Assembly (NCBI GenBank): GCA_047973025.1
Contig: JBKEBE010000019.1
Span: forward strand, 1 to 64,000
DNA: 64,000 nt
From: UPXZ01 sp047973025
GTDB taxonomy: Bacteria; Bacteroidota; Bacteroidia; Bacteroidales; Paludibacteraceae
Reading direction: 5' to 3'
Below the pieces are notes generated by a model. It had not been told where the DNA came from, did not search any database, and saw nothing but the letters and a program-made list of their open reading frames with translations. Shown in pieces: positions 9,377 to 19,172 of the stretch (the stretch's first letter is position 1; the number at the start of each line of letters is the position of its first letter). The translations under genes were made by a program, and so were the position numbers.

Positions 9377-9691
9377 TTACAGCAACGCGTCCACCTTGGC
9401 TTTCAAAGCCGATTTTTGTACAGCGCCTACTTGTTTGTCCGCCAATTTACCATCTTTGAAAAACAGAATGGTAGGGATGTTGCGGATACCATACTCGTTG
9501 GGAGTGTCCGTATTTTCGTCCACATTCATTTTTCCGATTTCTACTTTACCGGCGTATTCTTCTGCCAATTCTTCTACCAATGGGCTTACCATGCGACAAG
9601 GGCCACACCATTCAGCCCAAAAATCGATTACGACCGGTTTTCCGGATTCTATTACTTCTTTGATGTTTCCATCTGTAAATTCTAATGCCAT
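9377..9691 (-). CDS. trxA: Thioredoxin
   Basis: General cytoplasmic dithiol reductant. The 104-aa protein has the standard active site DFWAEWCGPCRMVSPL and the cis-Pro loop IRNIPTILFFKDG. There is no signal peptide. It is transcribed alone from the minus strand; a second, membrane-anchored thioredoxin lies at 36098. The call is certain at family level. Confidence 0.96.
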   Translation of the reverse strand: MALEFTDGNIKEVIESGKPVVIDFWAEWCGPCRMVSPLVEELAEEYAGKVEIGKMNVDENTDTPNEYGIRNIPTILFFKDGKLADKQVGAVQKSALKAKVDALL

Positions 9692-9884
9692 GATTTAATT
9701 TTTATGTAATGTTATTATTTGGATTTGTATTTTATGCAAAGATACTATTTCTTGACAAGCTCTCTTGTCTTTGGAACGATTAAATCAATCAATGTGAATA
9801 TCATTTTTTTCGATAAGAGTAAGGTGAGCTTCTCTGAGACGGAATAGTTAAGCAGTATAAAACATATTTTCAGAAGTTTGAAAT

Positions 9885-10745
9885 TTATTTTTTTGCAAAT
9901 ACCGGAAATACACTTGATTCGCCGTAGTCCCTGATTTGTCCGATATTGTTTAGCAAGTTCATATCTTCGTGAGCGATTACAAAGTCAATCTCCGTATTGG
10001 ATTTCAGGTGGATAGGATTAACCGTTTTAGGTAATGGTAGAAGCCCCAATTGCAACGTATAACGAATACATAATTGTGCGACAGAAACGTGATACTTTTT
10101 CGCCATTTCGGTAATTTCGCCGTTTTTAAATAATTCTCCGTGTCCGATAGGCGAGTATGCTTCTACAAGAATGCTTTTTTCGTTGCAGTACTGAATTAAG
10201 TCTGCGGGGATATTGCTAATATGAGCCAAAACCTGATTGACCATGGGTTTTACCGAACACGATTGAAGGATGTTGTCAACGTCTTCCTTTTCAAAATTTG
10301 AAACTCCAATGGCTTTGATTTTCCCTTTCTTATAGGCTTCTTCAAGCGCTTTCCACGCTTGTCGGTTTCCTTCAAAATAGGGGTCGCTGTCAAGAAACTT
10401 AGCCCATGGTTTTGGACTATGGATAAGCATCATATCTACGTAATCCAGTCCCAGCGTTTTAAGAGATTTGTCGATGGCGGTTGTAGCTTCCCCGTATGAC
10501 TTAATCTCCGCCGCAAGTTTTGTGGTTACGAATAATTCTTCTCTTTGTAAGCCACAGTTTTTCATCCCACGTCCCACACCGTTTTCATTTTGGTATGCTT
10601 GAGCAGTATCAATATGGCGGTAGCCAACTCGTACGGCGTCTTTTACAACGTTCTCGGATTTTTCATCACGTATCATCCAAGTTCCTACTCCCAATTTAGG
10701 AATTTCGATCCCATTACTTAACGTAAATTTTTCGTCTAAAATCAT
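9885..10745 (-). CDS. Aldo/keto reductase
   Basis: NAD(P)H-dependent reductase of the AKR superfamily with 286 aa. The tetrad can be seen as Asp and Tyr in YRHIDTAQAYQNE, Lys in VTTKLA and His in MMLIHSPKPW. The motif GVSNFEKEDV and the C-terminal phosphate-binding region are typical of AKR3/AKR5-like bacterial enzymes (2,5-diketogluconate reductase group). The substrate cannot be predicted. It is monocistronic, between trxA and dnaE. Confidence 0.9.
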   Translation of the reverse strand: MILDEKFTLSNGIEIPKLGVGTWMIRDEKSENVVKDAVRVGYRHIDTAQAYQNENGVGRGMKNCGLQREELFVTTKLAAEIKSYGEATTAIDKSLKTLGLDYVDMMLIHSPKPWAKFLDSDPYFEGNRQAWKALEEAYKKGKIKAIGVSNFEKEDVDNILQSCSVKPMVNQVLAHISNIPADLIQYCNEKSILVEAYSPIGHGELFKNGEITEMAKKYHVSVAQLCIRYTLQLGLLPLPKTVNPIHLKSNTEIDFVIAHEDMNLLNNIGQIRDYGESSVFPVFAKK

Positions 10746-10907
10746 TACTTTGAATTTATTAAATTGTATAATATCGATTGATAGTCTGTTATGCCAAGTA
10801 TAGATAATTTTCTATTTCCTTATCTCGCTTTTAATGAGTCGCTCATGGTTGAGATGTACAAAACTTCAATAAGGTTGTGAAACTAAACAGGAGTAACGTT
10901 TATCTCG

Positions 10908-13900
10908 TTACCTCATCTCAACCTTAAACTGCAGCAAATCGTTTTCTTCCGCTTGTTTTAAAAATTTATATACTTTTGTATTGATATTTAAACGGTTGGT
11001 ACGCGAGAACAAAGAGATTTTTTCAAAGGTAAAGAAGTCTTTAATATCCATATACACGTTTACATCCCCTTTGTTTTTCAGGATTATATCCGAAATTTCT
11101 TCTACAAAGTCGTTGGTTAATTTTTGCAATGAGAGCGATATCCGGATGTTCTTAATCTGGCTGCGTATATCCCGAAACGGCATCATGCCGACAATTTTCA
11201 TCTCAATCTCAGGCGGTCCTTCTACTTTGGGTTTATAATTCCAGTCGGAGCCTTTTTCCTGTACGATTATGTGGATATAAATGAATAAATCCTTTATCAT
11301 AAATTTACCGTATTCTTCGTAATTTCTTCCGAAAAGCGCGAAATCATACGACCCCTGATAGTCTTCTACCGTGATTATTCCGAAAGGTTTTCCGGTTCGG
11401 GAAGTGCCGGTACGGGTGGCAGTAACGATCCCGCCCAATTTAAGTCCTGTTCCCATCGGGTATGTACTCAGATTCTGCACATCAACCGTCGTAGCGTTGC
11501 AGATGTTGTTGATTTCAAATTCAAACTCATCCATCGGGTGCGCCGACAGATACATGCCTATCATCTCGCGTTCGCGGTTCAGTTTCAGTAGCGATGACCA
11601 TTCGCCCACATAAGGAATTTCCGGTTTGGTAATTTCGACCGCGTCTTCCAATGCTCCAAAGAGCGAATTTTGATTGAATTGAACGTCTTGTTGGTACAGG
11701 TTGCCGTATTTTATCAGCGTATCTACTACCGGTTCTTCTTTGCTGTTGACTGCAAATAATTGTTCGCGTTTCAAATCGGGGAAAGCGTCAAAGGCACCGG
11801 CACTCGCGAAACTTTCCAATGCCTTTTTGTTGCAGGCTGTCAAATTTACTCTTTCTACAAAATCAAAAATTCCTTTGAATTTGCCGTTTTTCTTTCGTTC
11901 GAGAATGACGGCTTCTACCGCTCCATCGCCTACATTCTTGATACCGCCCAGCCCAAAGCGGATGTTGCCGTCTTCGTTCACGGTAAACATTAGATCGCTC
12001 TCGTTGACGTCCGGACCAAGCACGCTCATCCTGAGCGACTTGCATTCGTCCATCAATTTGCTTACTTCCGAGATATCGTCTTTGTTGCGCGTCAAGTTAG
12101 CCGCCATAAATTCGGCGGGATAATGGGCTTTGAGATAAGCGGTCTGGTAAGCTACGAGCGAGTAACAGGTAGCGTGCGATTTATTAAAAGCATACGAAGC
12201 GAATTTTGCCCAATCCGACCAGATTTGCTCCAATTTTTCTACAGGCGAAAAACCGTTTTTGGTCGCTCCGTCAATAAACTTGGTATGCAGGGCTTCCATT
12301 TTATCATGGAGTTTTTTTCCCATCGCTTTGCGAAGTTCATCGGATTGTCCGCGAGTAAAACCGGCTAAATCGCGACTAAGAAGCATGACCTGCTCCTGAT
12401 AGACAGTAATTCCGTAGGTTTCGCTCAGCCGTTTCTCCATTTCGGGGAACGGATATTCGATTTTCTCCTGCCCGTGTTTCCGACGGATAAACTGCGGGAT
12501 ATAATCCATCGGACCGGGACGGTAGAGTGCGTTCATTGCTATCAAATCTTCGAATTTGGTAGGCTTCAGTTCTTTCAGGTATTTTTGCATACCGGCGGAT
12601 TCAAACTGGAACACGGCGACCGTATTGCCCTGGCTGAAGAGTTTGTACGTTTTTTTATCATTGAGCGGAATAGCATCAATATCAATGTCTTTCCCTTTCG
12701 ACTTTTTGATGTTGGCGAGTGCGTCCTTGATGATGGACAACGTTTTGAGACCCAAGAAATCCATTTTTACCAATCCGACTTCTTCGATTACGTTTCCTTC
12801 AAACTGGGTAATTACTTTGTCTTCCTTCGTTTCTTTATCGACAGCTGTGCTGAGTGGAACCATATTCATCAAATCATCCGACCCGATAATCAGTCCGCAA
12901 GCATGTACTCCCATCTGGCGAACGGTACCTTCCAGCATTTCGGCATATTTCAAAGTATTGGAAAGTACGGGGTCTGATGAGTCGCGAGCAGTCTTCAACT
13001 CTTCTACATATTCAAAACAGTTGGTCAGATTGACTTTGACGACCTTTTCGTTTTCATCCTTTTTGGGAAAACGGTTGGGGACTAATTTTGTTAATCTTTC
13101 GGCTTCCGAGAGTGGTAGTTTCTGTACGCGCGCTACGTCTTTGATAGCGGATTTTGTACCCATCGTTCCGTAGGTAACGATATTGGCTACGCGCTCTTTG
13201 CCGTATTTATCCGTTACCCAGCGAACCACGCGCCCGCGTTGGTCGTCTTCAAAGTCAATGTCGATATCGGGTAGCGATATCCGGTCGGGATTGAGAAACC
13301 GCTCAAACAGTAAGTCATACTGCAACGGATCTACATTGGTAATTTTCAAACAATACGCCACTACGGATCCGGCAGCCGACCCACGTCCGGGACCTACGGA
13401 AATATCCATATCACGTGCCGCTTGAATAAAGTCCTGAACAATGAGAAAATAACCGGGATAGCCCATTTTTTTCATTACGCCCAGTTCAAAGTCTATGCGT
13501 TCCCGGGTTTCGTCATTGAGGTTGTCGCCGTATCGTTTGTGAGCACCTTCGTAGGTAAGTTTTCCCAAGTAATCGGCTTCCAACTTCAACCGTACCGCTT
13601 TTTCGTAACCGCCGACACGTTCATAGGCATCTTCAAACTCTGCTTTCAACGCTTCTTCATCGTATTTCTTGCGGTAGGCTTCTTCTGTACCAAATTCTTC
13701 CGGAATGGTAAATACCGGCATCATCGGTGGGGAGTCAAGCTCGTAAGTCTCTATTTTGTTGGCGATTTCGAGCGTGTTTTCAACACATTCGGGCAGGTCA
13801 GCAAAGATTTTAGCCATCTGATCGGATGATTTTAGCCACTCCTGCTTGGTATAGCGCATACGGGTGGGGTCGTCGAGGTCTTTTCCGGTGCTGAGGCAGA

Positions 13901-14705
13901 TTAGGTGTTCGTGGGCGTCGGCATGTTCTTCTTCAATGAAATGGACATCGTTGGTAGCAACCAATTTTGTATTGGTTTTGCGCGCCAACTTAATCAACTC
14001 GGTATTTTGTCGCTGTTGCTTTTCAAACGTATCGGTACTGGCTCCGGGTTTGTCAGTCTCGTGGCGCTGTAATTCAATGTAGAAGTCGTCTCCAAACACT
14101 TTTTTATACCACAGTACGGCTTTCTCGGCTTCTTCCAGATTTCCGGTTTCTACTATTTTGTGAATCTCGCCACCCAAACATGCCGAGCTGGCGATAATGC
14201 CTTCGCTGTATTTTTCCAATAGCTCATGATCTACGCGGGGACGATAGTAGAAACCCTGTGTCCAACCGAGGGAGACTAATTTGGAAAGATTTTTGTAACC
14301 GGTACTATTTTTGGCAAGCAATACCAAGTGATAGCCACTGCGATCTTCCCGAATCTCTTTGTCAAAACGCGTACGACGTGCCACATACACTTCCGAGCCA
14401 AAAATGGGTTTGAATATCTTCTGCTTCAGTACTTCAATTTTTTGTTGAATAGCTTGCTTGTCCGCGTCTGAAATACCATTGGATTCTAATTGCTGCTTTA
14501 GTTCCGTTATCTCGGATTTTACTTTTCCGTTTTTCTTTTTGGAATAATTGTAAAACTCTTTGATGCCAAACATACTGCCGTGGTCGGTCAGCGCGAGAGA
14601 ATTCATGCCGTATTCTTGGGCTTTGTCTATCAGACCCGATACACTCGACATCCCGTCGAGTACCGAGTAGCTGGAGTGAACGTGTAGATGTACGAAAGAG
14701 GACAT
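10908..14705 (-). CDS. dnaE: DNA polymerase III alpha subunit
   Basis: Replicative polymerase of 1265 aa. The N-terminal PHP domain starts FVHLHVHSSYSVLDGMSS. The catalytic palm includes SVGPGRGSAAGSVV and the metal-binding PDIDIDFEDD. The finger and helix-hairpin-helix regions follow, with an OB-fold (LKLGGIVTATRTGTSRTGKPFG) near the C-terminus. This is the DnaE1 type without an inserted exonuclease. The start MSSFVHLHVHS is canonical. A putative -7 element (TATCTTTA on the minus strand, 14793-14800) lies beside a small hairpin at 14800-14816. Confidence 0.97.
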   Translation of the reverse strand: MSSFVHLHVHSSYSVLDGMSSVSGLIDKAQEYGMNSLALTDHGSMFGIKEFYNYSKKKNGKVKSEITELKQQLESNGISDADKQAIQQKIEVLKQKIFKPIFGSEVYVARRTRFDKEIREDRSGYHLVLLAKNSTGYKNLSKLVSLGWTQGFYYRPRVDHELLEKYSEGIIASSACLGGEIHKIVETGNLEEAEKAVLWYKKVFGDDFYIELQRHETDKPGASTDTFEKQQRQNTELIKLARKTNTKLVATNDVHFIEEEHADAHEHLICLSTGKDLDDPTRMRYTKQEWLKSSDQMAKIFADLPECVENTLEIANKIETYELDSPPMMPVFTIPEEFGTEEAYRKKYDEEALKAEFEDAYERVGGYEKAVRLKLEADYLGKLTYEGAHKRYGDNLNDETRERIDFELGVMKKMGYPGYFLIVQDFIQAARDMDISVGPGRGSAAGSVVAYCLKITNVDPLQYDLLFERFLNPDRISLPDIDIDFEDDQRGRVVRWVTDKYGKERVANIVTYGTMGTKSAIKDVARVQKLPLSEAERLTKLVPNRFPKKDENEKVVKVNLTNCFEYVEELKTARDSSDPVLSNTLKYAEMLEGTVRQMGVHACGLIIGSDDLMNMVPLSTAVDKETKEDKVITQFEGNVIEEVGLVKMDFLGLKTLSIIKDALANIKKSKGKDIDIDAIPLNDKKTYKLFSQGNTVAVFQFESAGMQKYLKELKPTKFEDLIAMNALYRPGPMDYIPQFIRRKHGQEKIEYPFPEMEKRLSETYGITVYQEQVMLLSRDLAGFTRGQSDELRKAMGKKLHDKMEALHTKFIDGATKNGFSPVEKLEQIWSDWAKFASYAFNKSHATCYSLVAYQTAYLKAHYPAEFMAANLTRNKDDISEVSKLMDECKSLRMSVLGPDVNESDLMFTVNEDGNIRFGLGGIKNVGDGAVEAVILERKKNGKFKGIFDFVERVNLTACNKKALESFASAGAFDAFPDLKREQLFAVNSKEEPVVDTLIKYGNLYQQDVQFNQNSLFGALEDAVEITKPEIPYVGEWSSLLKLNREREMIGMYLSAHPMDEFEFEINNICNATTVDVQNLSTYPMGTGLKLGGIVTATRTGTSRTGKPFGIITVEDYQGSYDFALFGRNYEEYGKFMIKDLFIYIHIIVQEKGSDWNYKPKVEGPPEIEMKIVGMMPFRDIRSQIKNIRISLSLQKLTNDFVEEISDIILKNKGDVNVYMDIKDFFTFEKISLFSRTNRLNINTKVYKFLKQAEENDLLQFKVEMR

Positions 14706-15207
14706 TTCTTTATCGGTTAGGGATTATGAATAGTCGATTTTGAGCTGTCTGTGTCAATTTTCTATCCAAAAAACAGCGACAACCTGAAGAGATAAAGATA
14801 CGGTATTTTTTACCGTGATAAAAGTTTTCATTCGAAAAGTTATTCACAATTTGAACGAAAAAAAGAAGGAATATTTGAGAATGAGTGAGATAGGCAGTCT
14901 GATATTTTTTTTATCGAAATTTAGAAGGATCGATTTCTTGTTTTTTTGCAATCGAAGACGGATGGGAACGCGTAGCGGTGGGTATTTCTGATCAAATCTA
15001 TATTTAGGTCGTAAATTAGATGTGCAGTTTTTTTGATTACTTATCTCGGACACATAAAAACACTACCCAGTGGGCAGCGTATCTGTAACTAAACAACCCC
15101 GTGTAATAGTCATTTTTGTTGCATCAACCAACTATCCGATGGGTAGTGAAGCGTCAAAAGTATATCTTGGCTTCTTTTGCATCGCTGTGCATTGGATTCC
15201 GAAAGCG
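14706..15207. other. Non-coding gap with a paired palindrome
   Basis: About 500 nt without a credible gene between dnaE and rbfA. It holds a hairpin (ACGGTA / TACCGT, 14800-14816) close to the presumed dnaE promoter. It also holds two related 15-nt imperfect palindromes, CTACCCAGTGGGCAG (15063-15077) and CTATCCGATGGGTAG (15132-15146), 69 nt apart. No RNA gene was recognised. Confidence 0.5.
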
Positions 15208-15597
15208 TTAATCCTTATACTGATCCATCCCGTAGTCGTGATCTTCCGGATGAATGATGGGATCGCTTTTTAGCAGGTTATCAATATTTTCCAGATAATC
15301 CAAGCTCTCATCCAAGTGAAAAATAAGCTCGGGAATAATGCGAAGTTGATGTCTGACACGCTTGCCCAATTCATACCGAAACGTCTTGCTTTCTTGCTCG
15401 ACCTGCTTGAGTACCGGTTCCACTTTATCGTTGGGGAAAATGCTTATTCGTACTCGGGCTATACTTAGGTCGGGGCTTATCGTAACGCCGGTAACGGTTA
15501 CCAATGTTCCCTGCATTTGCTTGGCGTACTGCAGAAATATATCCCCCAATTCTTTTTGGAGCAGTCGCGCTATTTTTTGTTGTCGTGTTGTTTCCAT
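15208..15597 (-). CDS. rbfA: Ribosome-binding factor A
   Basis: Small-subunit assembly and cold-adaptation factor that binds 16S rRNA. The protein has 129 aa with the KH-like fold pattern TRQQKIARLLQKELGDIF, VTVTGVTISPDLSIARVRISIFP and RHQLRIIPELIFHLDESLDY, all characteristic of the family. The acidic C-terminal tail is normal. It is co-directional with cysS, 103 nt downstream of it. Confidence 0.93.
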   Translation of the reverse strand: METTRQQKIARLLQKELGDIFLQYAKQMQGTLVTVTGVTISPDLSIARVRISIFPNDKVEPVLKQVEQESKTFRYELGKRVRHQLRIIPELIFHLDESLDYLENIDNLLKSDPIIHPEDHDYGMDQYKD

Positions 15598-15700
15598 AAA
15601 AAATCAATACCTTGAATCCAAAATAGGATTCGTCGGGTTGTCGTGTCGTTGTATTTTCAGTTGATGTTCTTTTTTTTTAATAGAATGAATATGCTGTGGG

Positions 15701-17206
15701 TCAGATTTTCCATTCAAATCCATCTTTGGTGTCTTTTATCTCAAACCCAAAAGAAGTAAGTTCGTTCCGGATCTTGTCCGACGTAGCCCAGTCTTTGTTG
15801 TTTTTAGCTTCCAAGCGGATGTGCAACAACAGATCGACCGCTTTCTGATAAGCGTCTATCCCTACCGATGCCGTTTCTGAAGTTTGAAGTCCGAGAATCG
15901 TCTCGACGTAAAGTTTGAAAATTGCTTTTAGCTCTTCTAAATCGGTTTGCGAAATTGTATCTTTGCCGTCGTGAACAAGATTGATAATCCGGAGACTGTC
16001 AAATAAATGTGATATAACCGTCGGCGTATTCAGATCGTCATTCATGGCTTCTTCGCATTTTTCTCGCAAGTTGCCGATTGCAACAGATGAATTTTCACTC
16101 GGTTTCAAATTTTGCAAGCGTGCGTAGGTTTCCATCAACCGTTCCAATCCTTTTTCTGACGCTTCCAAGGCTTCGCTACTAAAATCAATCGTACTCCGAT
16201 AGTGTGCTTGCAGAATGAAGAATCGAATGGTCATCGGGCTAAACGCTTTGGTCAGCAAAGGATGATTTCCGGTAAAAAACTGCTCCAGCGTGATGAAGTT
16301 TCCGAGTGATTTCCCCATTTTCTGTCCACCGATGGTAATCATGTTGTTGTGCATCCAATACTTCACGGTATTTTTTCCTAATCCTGCCTGATTCTGAGCT
16401 ATTTCGCACTCGTGATGTGGAAACATCAAATCCATTCCACCACCGTGAATGTCAAATTCTTCTCCGAGATATTTTGTTCCCATAGCCGAACATTCCAGGT
16501 GCCATCCGGGAAACCCGATGCTCCATGGGGATTTCCAACGCATGATGTGTTCGGGCGAAGCCTTTTTCCACAAAGCAAAATCCACCGAATGGCGTTTTTC
16601 ACTCTGTCCGTCAAGCGCACGCGTAGTCTCCTGCAATTCGTCTATATTTCTGCCCGACAGCTTGCCGTAGTGATACTCCTTGTTGTAAGTATTCACATCG
16701 AAATAGATCGAACCTTCGCTTTCGTAAGCATATCCTGAATTCAGAATTTTTTCTACAAACTCAATCTGTTCGATGATGTGCCCGGAAGCCTTGGGTTCAA
16801 TACTTGGGGGAAGCACGTTGAGCAAATCCATCGCTTTGTGATAACGAAGGGTATAATATTGAGCGATTTCCATTGGTTCCAATTCGTCTAATCGGGCTTT
16901 TTTAGCGATTTTATCCTCTCCTTCGTCCGCGTCGTTTTCAAGATGTCCCACATCGGTAATGTTGCGGACGTAGCGAACTTTGTATCCCAAGTGTTGAAGA
17001 TAACGAAAAAGGATATCAAATGTAACAGCCGGACGCGCGTGCCCCAAATGCGGATCTCCGTACACGGTTGGTCCACAGACGTACATACCCACTTTACCTT
17101 CGTGAAGTGAGATAAATTTTTCCTTTTTTCGAGATAGGGTGTTGTAGATACTGAGACGATTCTCTCTTATCTCTGAAAGAGTATTTTTGTTTTTCCTGCT
17201 GTCCAT
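15701..17206 (-). CDS. cysS: Cysteinyl-tRNA synthetase
   Basis: Class I synthetase that charges tRNA-Cys. The protein has 501 aa. The HIGH-type motif is HLGHAR in YVCGPTVYGDPHLGHARPA; the KMSKS-type motif is KMGKS in GGQKMGKSLGN. The zinc ligands include the Cys of MYVCGPTVYG and those in HLECSAMG and HHECEIAQ. The N-terminal 20 residues before LSIYNTLSRKKE are not conserved, so the start may lie slightly downstream of 17206. Confidence 0.96.
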   Translation of the reverse strand: MDSRKNKNTLSEIRENRLSIYNTLSRKKEKFISLHEGKVGMYVCGPTVYGDPHLGHARPAVTFDILFRYLQHLGYKVRYVRNITDVGHLENDADEGEDKIAKKARLDELEPMEIAQYYTLRYHKAMDLLNVLPPSIEPKASGHIIEQIEFVEKILNSGYAYESEGSIYFDVNTYNKEYHYGKLSGRNIDELQETTRALDGQSEKRHSVDFALWKKASPEHIMRWKSPWSIGFPGWHLECSAMGTKYLGEEFDIHGGGMDLMFPHHECEIAQNQAGLGKNTVKYWMHNNMITIGGQKMGKSLGNFITLEQFFTGNHPLLTKAFSPMTIRFFILQAHYRSTIDFSSEALEASEKGLERLMETYARLQNLKPSENSSVAIGNLREKCEEAMNDDLNTPTVISHLFDSLRIINLVHDGKDTISQTDLEELKAIFKLYVETILGLQTSETASVGIDAYQKAVDLLLHIRLEAKNNKDWATSDKIRNELTSFGFEIKDTKDGFEWKI

Positions 17207-17275
17207 GTTCGTAAAAAGATAGTGTAATCTCCAAAAAATCGCATCAATACACTAAATTTCGCTAAAGCGGTAAAG

Positions 17276-18037
17276 TTATTTAAACCCTCTTTGCTTCTTG
17301 AGCTCTTCGTAAGCTTCGTTTACGGAGCGAAATTTTTCGGTAGCGGTTTTCTTAATGTCTTCTCCCAAATTTGCCACTGTGTCCGGATGGTATTTTTTCG
17401 CCATTTCCCGATACGCTTTTTTGATTTCGATGTCCGTAGCAGACGAATGAATTTCCAATACCACATAAGCCCAGTTTGCATCTTTCGTACGTAAGTAGGG
17501 AGCCTTTAATGAGTTGAAATCCAATGTGCTGACACCCAGATTCCACGCAATGCGTTGGATTAGGTTGAGTTCATAAGGGTTTTCATTACCATCCGCGTAA
17601 GCTATCTCAAAAAGCAAATGAACCAGTTCCATCTTACCGGAATAGTTCATGTATTGGTTAATTTGTCGAGCAACTTGCACATCGTCAATATTTTGCTTTA
17701 GCAGATTCTTCAAAATTTGCAGGGCTTCCAAGGCTCCTGCTTCTCCGAAGTTAGCCAGCAAAAACCGCTTAGCGACATCAAGCTCTTTCTTCTGTGGACT
17801 TCCGTCGGCTTTCATCACACAGGCAATCAGCACGAGTAGCGACATTTTAAAGTCGCCCTCAGCCGTTTTTCCATACGGATTTTTACCTTGTCTTTCCTGT
17901 TGTTGATATTCTTCGGAATTGATAAACTGTGACGAGCTGTCTATCAACGAGCCAATTGCAAAACCAATTATTCCCCCAATCGGACCACCCAGCACAAAAC
18001 CAAGTCCACCCGTAATCCATTTTGTAAATCCGCCCAT
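17276..18037 (-). CDS. TerB/J-domain protein (DjlA-like)
   Basis: A 253-aa protein with a Gly-rich hydrophobic N-terminus (TGGLGFVLGGPIGGIIGFAIGSLID), which may insert in the membrane. A central TerB-like helical domain (LVLIACVMKADGSPQKKELDVAKRFL) and a C-terminal J-domain with HPD in AKKYHPDTVANLG follow. This order matches the DjlA/co-chaperone group, which stimulates DnaK ATPase. It lies 70 nt upstream of cysS on the same strand. Confidence 0.88.
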   Translation of the reverse strand: MGGFTKWITGGLGFVLGGPIGGIIGFAIGSLIDSSSQFINSEEYQQQERQGKNPYGKTAEGDFKMSLLVLIACVMKADGSPQKKELDVAKRFLLANFGEAGALEALQILKNLLKQNIDDVQVARQINQYMNYSGKMELVHLLFEIAYADGNENPYELNLIQRIAWNLGVSTLDFNSLKAPYLRTKDANWAYVVLEIHSSATDIEIKKAYREMAKKYHPDTVANLGEDIKKTATEKFRSVNEAYEELKKQRGFK

Positions 18038-18361
18038 TTTTTAGACTTCTAAAAATTAAAAACACCGACCGTCCGTAATTCAAGTGTTTGACAGTGTTAT
18101 TTTTGTGAAAAAAATAAACTACAAAGATAGTAAAATTTCCTTTTGTGTGCCTTTTAACATCGGAATCCTTTCTTAAATTTGGGTAGGATTATTCACAAAT
18201 ATACCGGTAGGATTATTGTTGAAATTTATACAAGTCGAAAAAATATCACTATTTTTGTTGAAAATAGTAAGTTTGTAAATCGTTGTGTAACATCTTATTC
18301 AAACCTGAAAATGTTCTGTGAACTGTATCCAATACTCTTTGTAAACAAATAAATTAAAAAC
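18038..18361. other. Intergenic region with a 12-nt direct repeat and promoter-like box
   Basis: The divergent gap between the J-domain gene and the nuclease gene. GGTAGGATTATT occurs twice (18182-18193 and 18206-18217) with a 24-nt period. TATTTTTG (18250-18257) fits the -7 consensus for the nuclease gene. No gene was seen. Confidence 0.45.
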
Positions 18362-19153
18362 ATGAAGACCAAATTAATACTTTCTTTTCTGTTTGTCGAG
18401 ATTGCTATTTCCGCTTTTGCTTTTGATGCAATCGGACATCGCATTATCGCGGATATCGCGTATGAGAATCTGAATTGTCGTACCCGCAAAAATGTGGATA
18501 GGATATTGGGAAAAAGGGGGATGATTTATCTTTCTACATGGGCGGATGAGGTACGAAGCGATAAATCTTACGCGTACAGTTACAATTGGCATTTTCAAAA
18601 CCTGAAAGACAATATGTCGCAAGCTGAATTAAAATTTCTGCTTAACAATCCGAAGTCGGAAGGCGAACACCTATTCTTCGCGCTCGACAGCCTTTTTCAG
18701 GTTCGAAAAAAAGATAATACCAACACGGAAGCACTGAAATTTCTTGTTCATTTTGTCGGAGATTTATTTCAGCCGATGCATCTAGGACGGGAAGAAGACC
18801 TTGGCGGAAACACGATATACGTCAGTTGGTTTTGTCGGGATATACGCTTGCATCAGTTGTGGGATACGCAAATTTTTGAGCTTCAAAAGATGTCTTATGC
18901 TGAATACAGCCAATACATCCGGGATAAATTTGCCCACGAAAAGAAGAAATTTCAAAAACAAACCCTTACTGAAGCTATTTGGGAAACCTACAAACTGCGC
19001 GAGAAAATTTACGCCTACGACTATACGAATCTGAATGCCTATAACTATATGTATCAATTTAACGATGATATTGATTCCCGGCTTTTCAGCGCGGGAATTC
19101 AGTTGGCTAACGTGTTGAATAATCCGTCTTTTCGTTCTCTTTTGGAGGAATAA
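18362..19153 (+). CDS. Secreted S1/P1-type nuclease family protein
   Basis: A 263-aa protein with an N-terminal signal peptide (LILSFLFVEIAISAFA). Zinc-ligand motifs of the S1/P1 family can be followed: GHRIIADIA, STWADEVR, YNWHFQN and LVHFVGDLFQPMHLGREEDLGGN. It should degrade single-stranded nucleic acids outside the cytoplasm, probably for nutrient recovery. Known members begin the mature chain with a zinc-binding Trp; here the mature start reads FDAIGHR, so the first ligand differs or processing differs. It is monocistronic. Confidence 0.87.
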   Translation: MKTKLILSFLFVEIAISAFAFDAIGHRIIADIAYENLNCRTRKNVDRILGKRGMIYLSTWADEVRSDKSYAYSYNWHFQNLKDNMSQAELKFLLNNPKSEGEHLFFALDSLFQVRKKDNTNTEALKFLVHFVGDLFQPMHLGREEDLGGNTIYVSWFCRDIRLHQLWDTQIFELQKMSYAEYSQYIRDKFAHEKKKFQKQTLTEAIWETYKLREKIYAYDYTNLNAYNYMYQFNDDIDSRLFSAGIQLANVLNNPSFRSLLEE

Positions 19154-19172
19154 ATTCTTTTCGGGAATAAAG

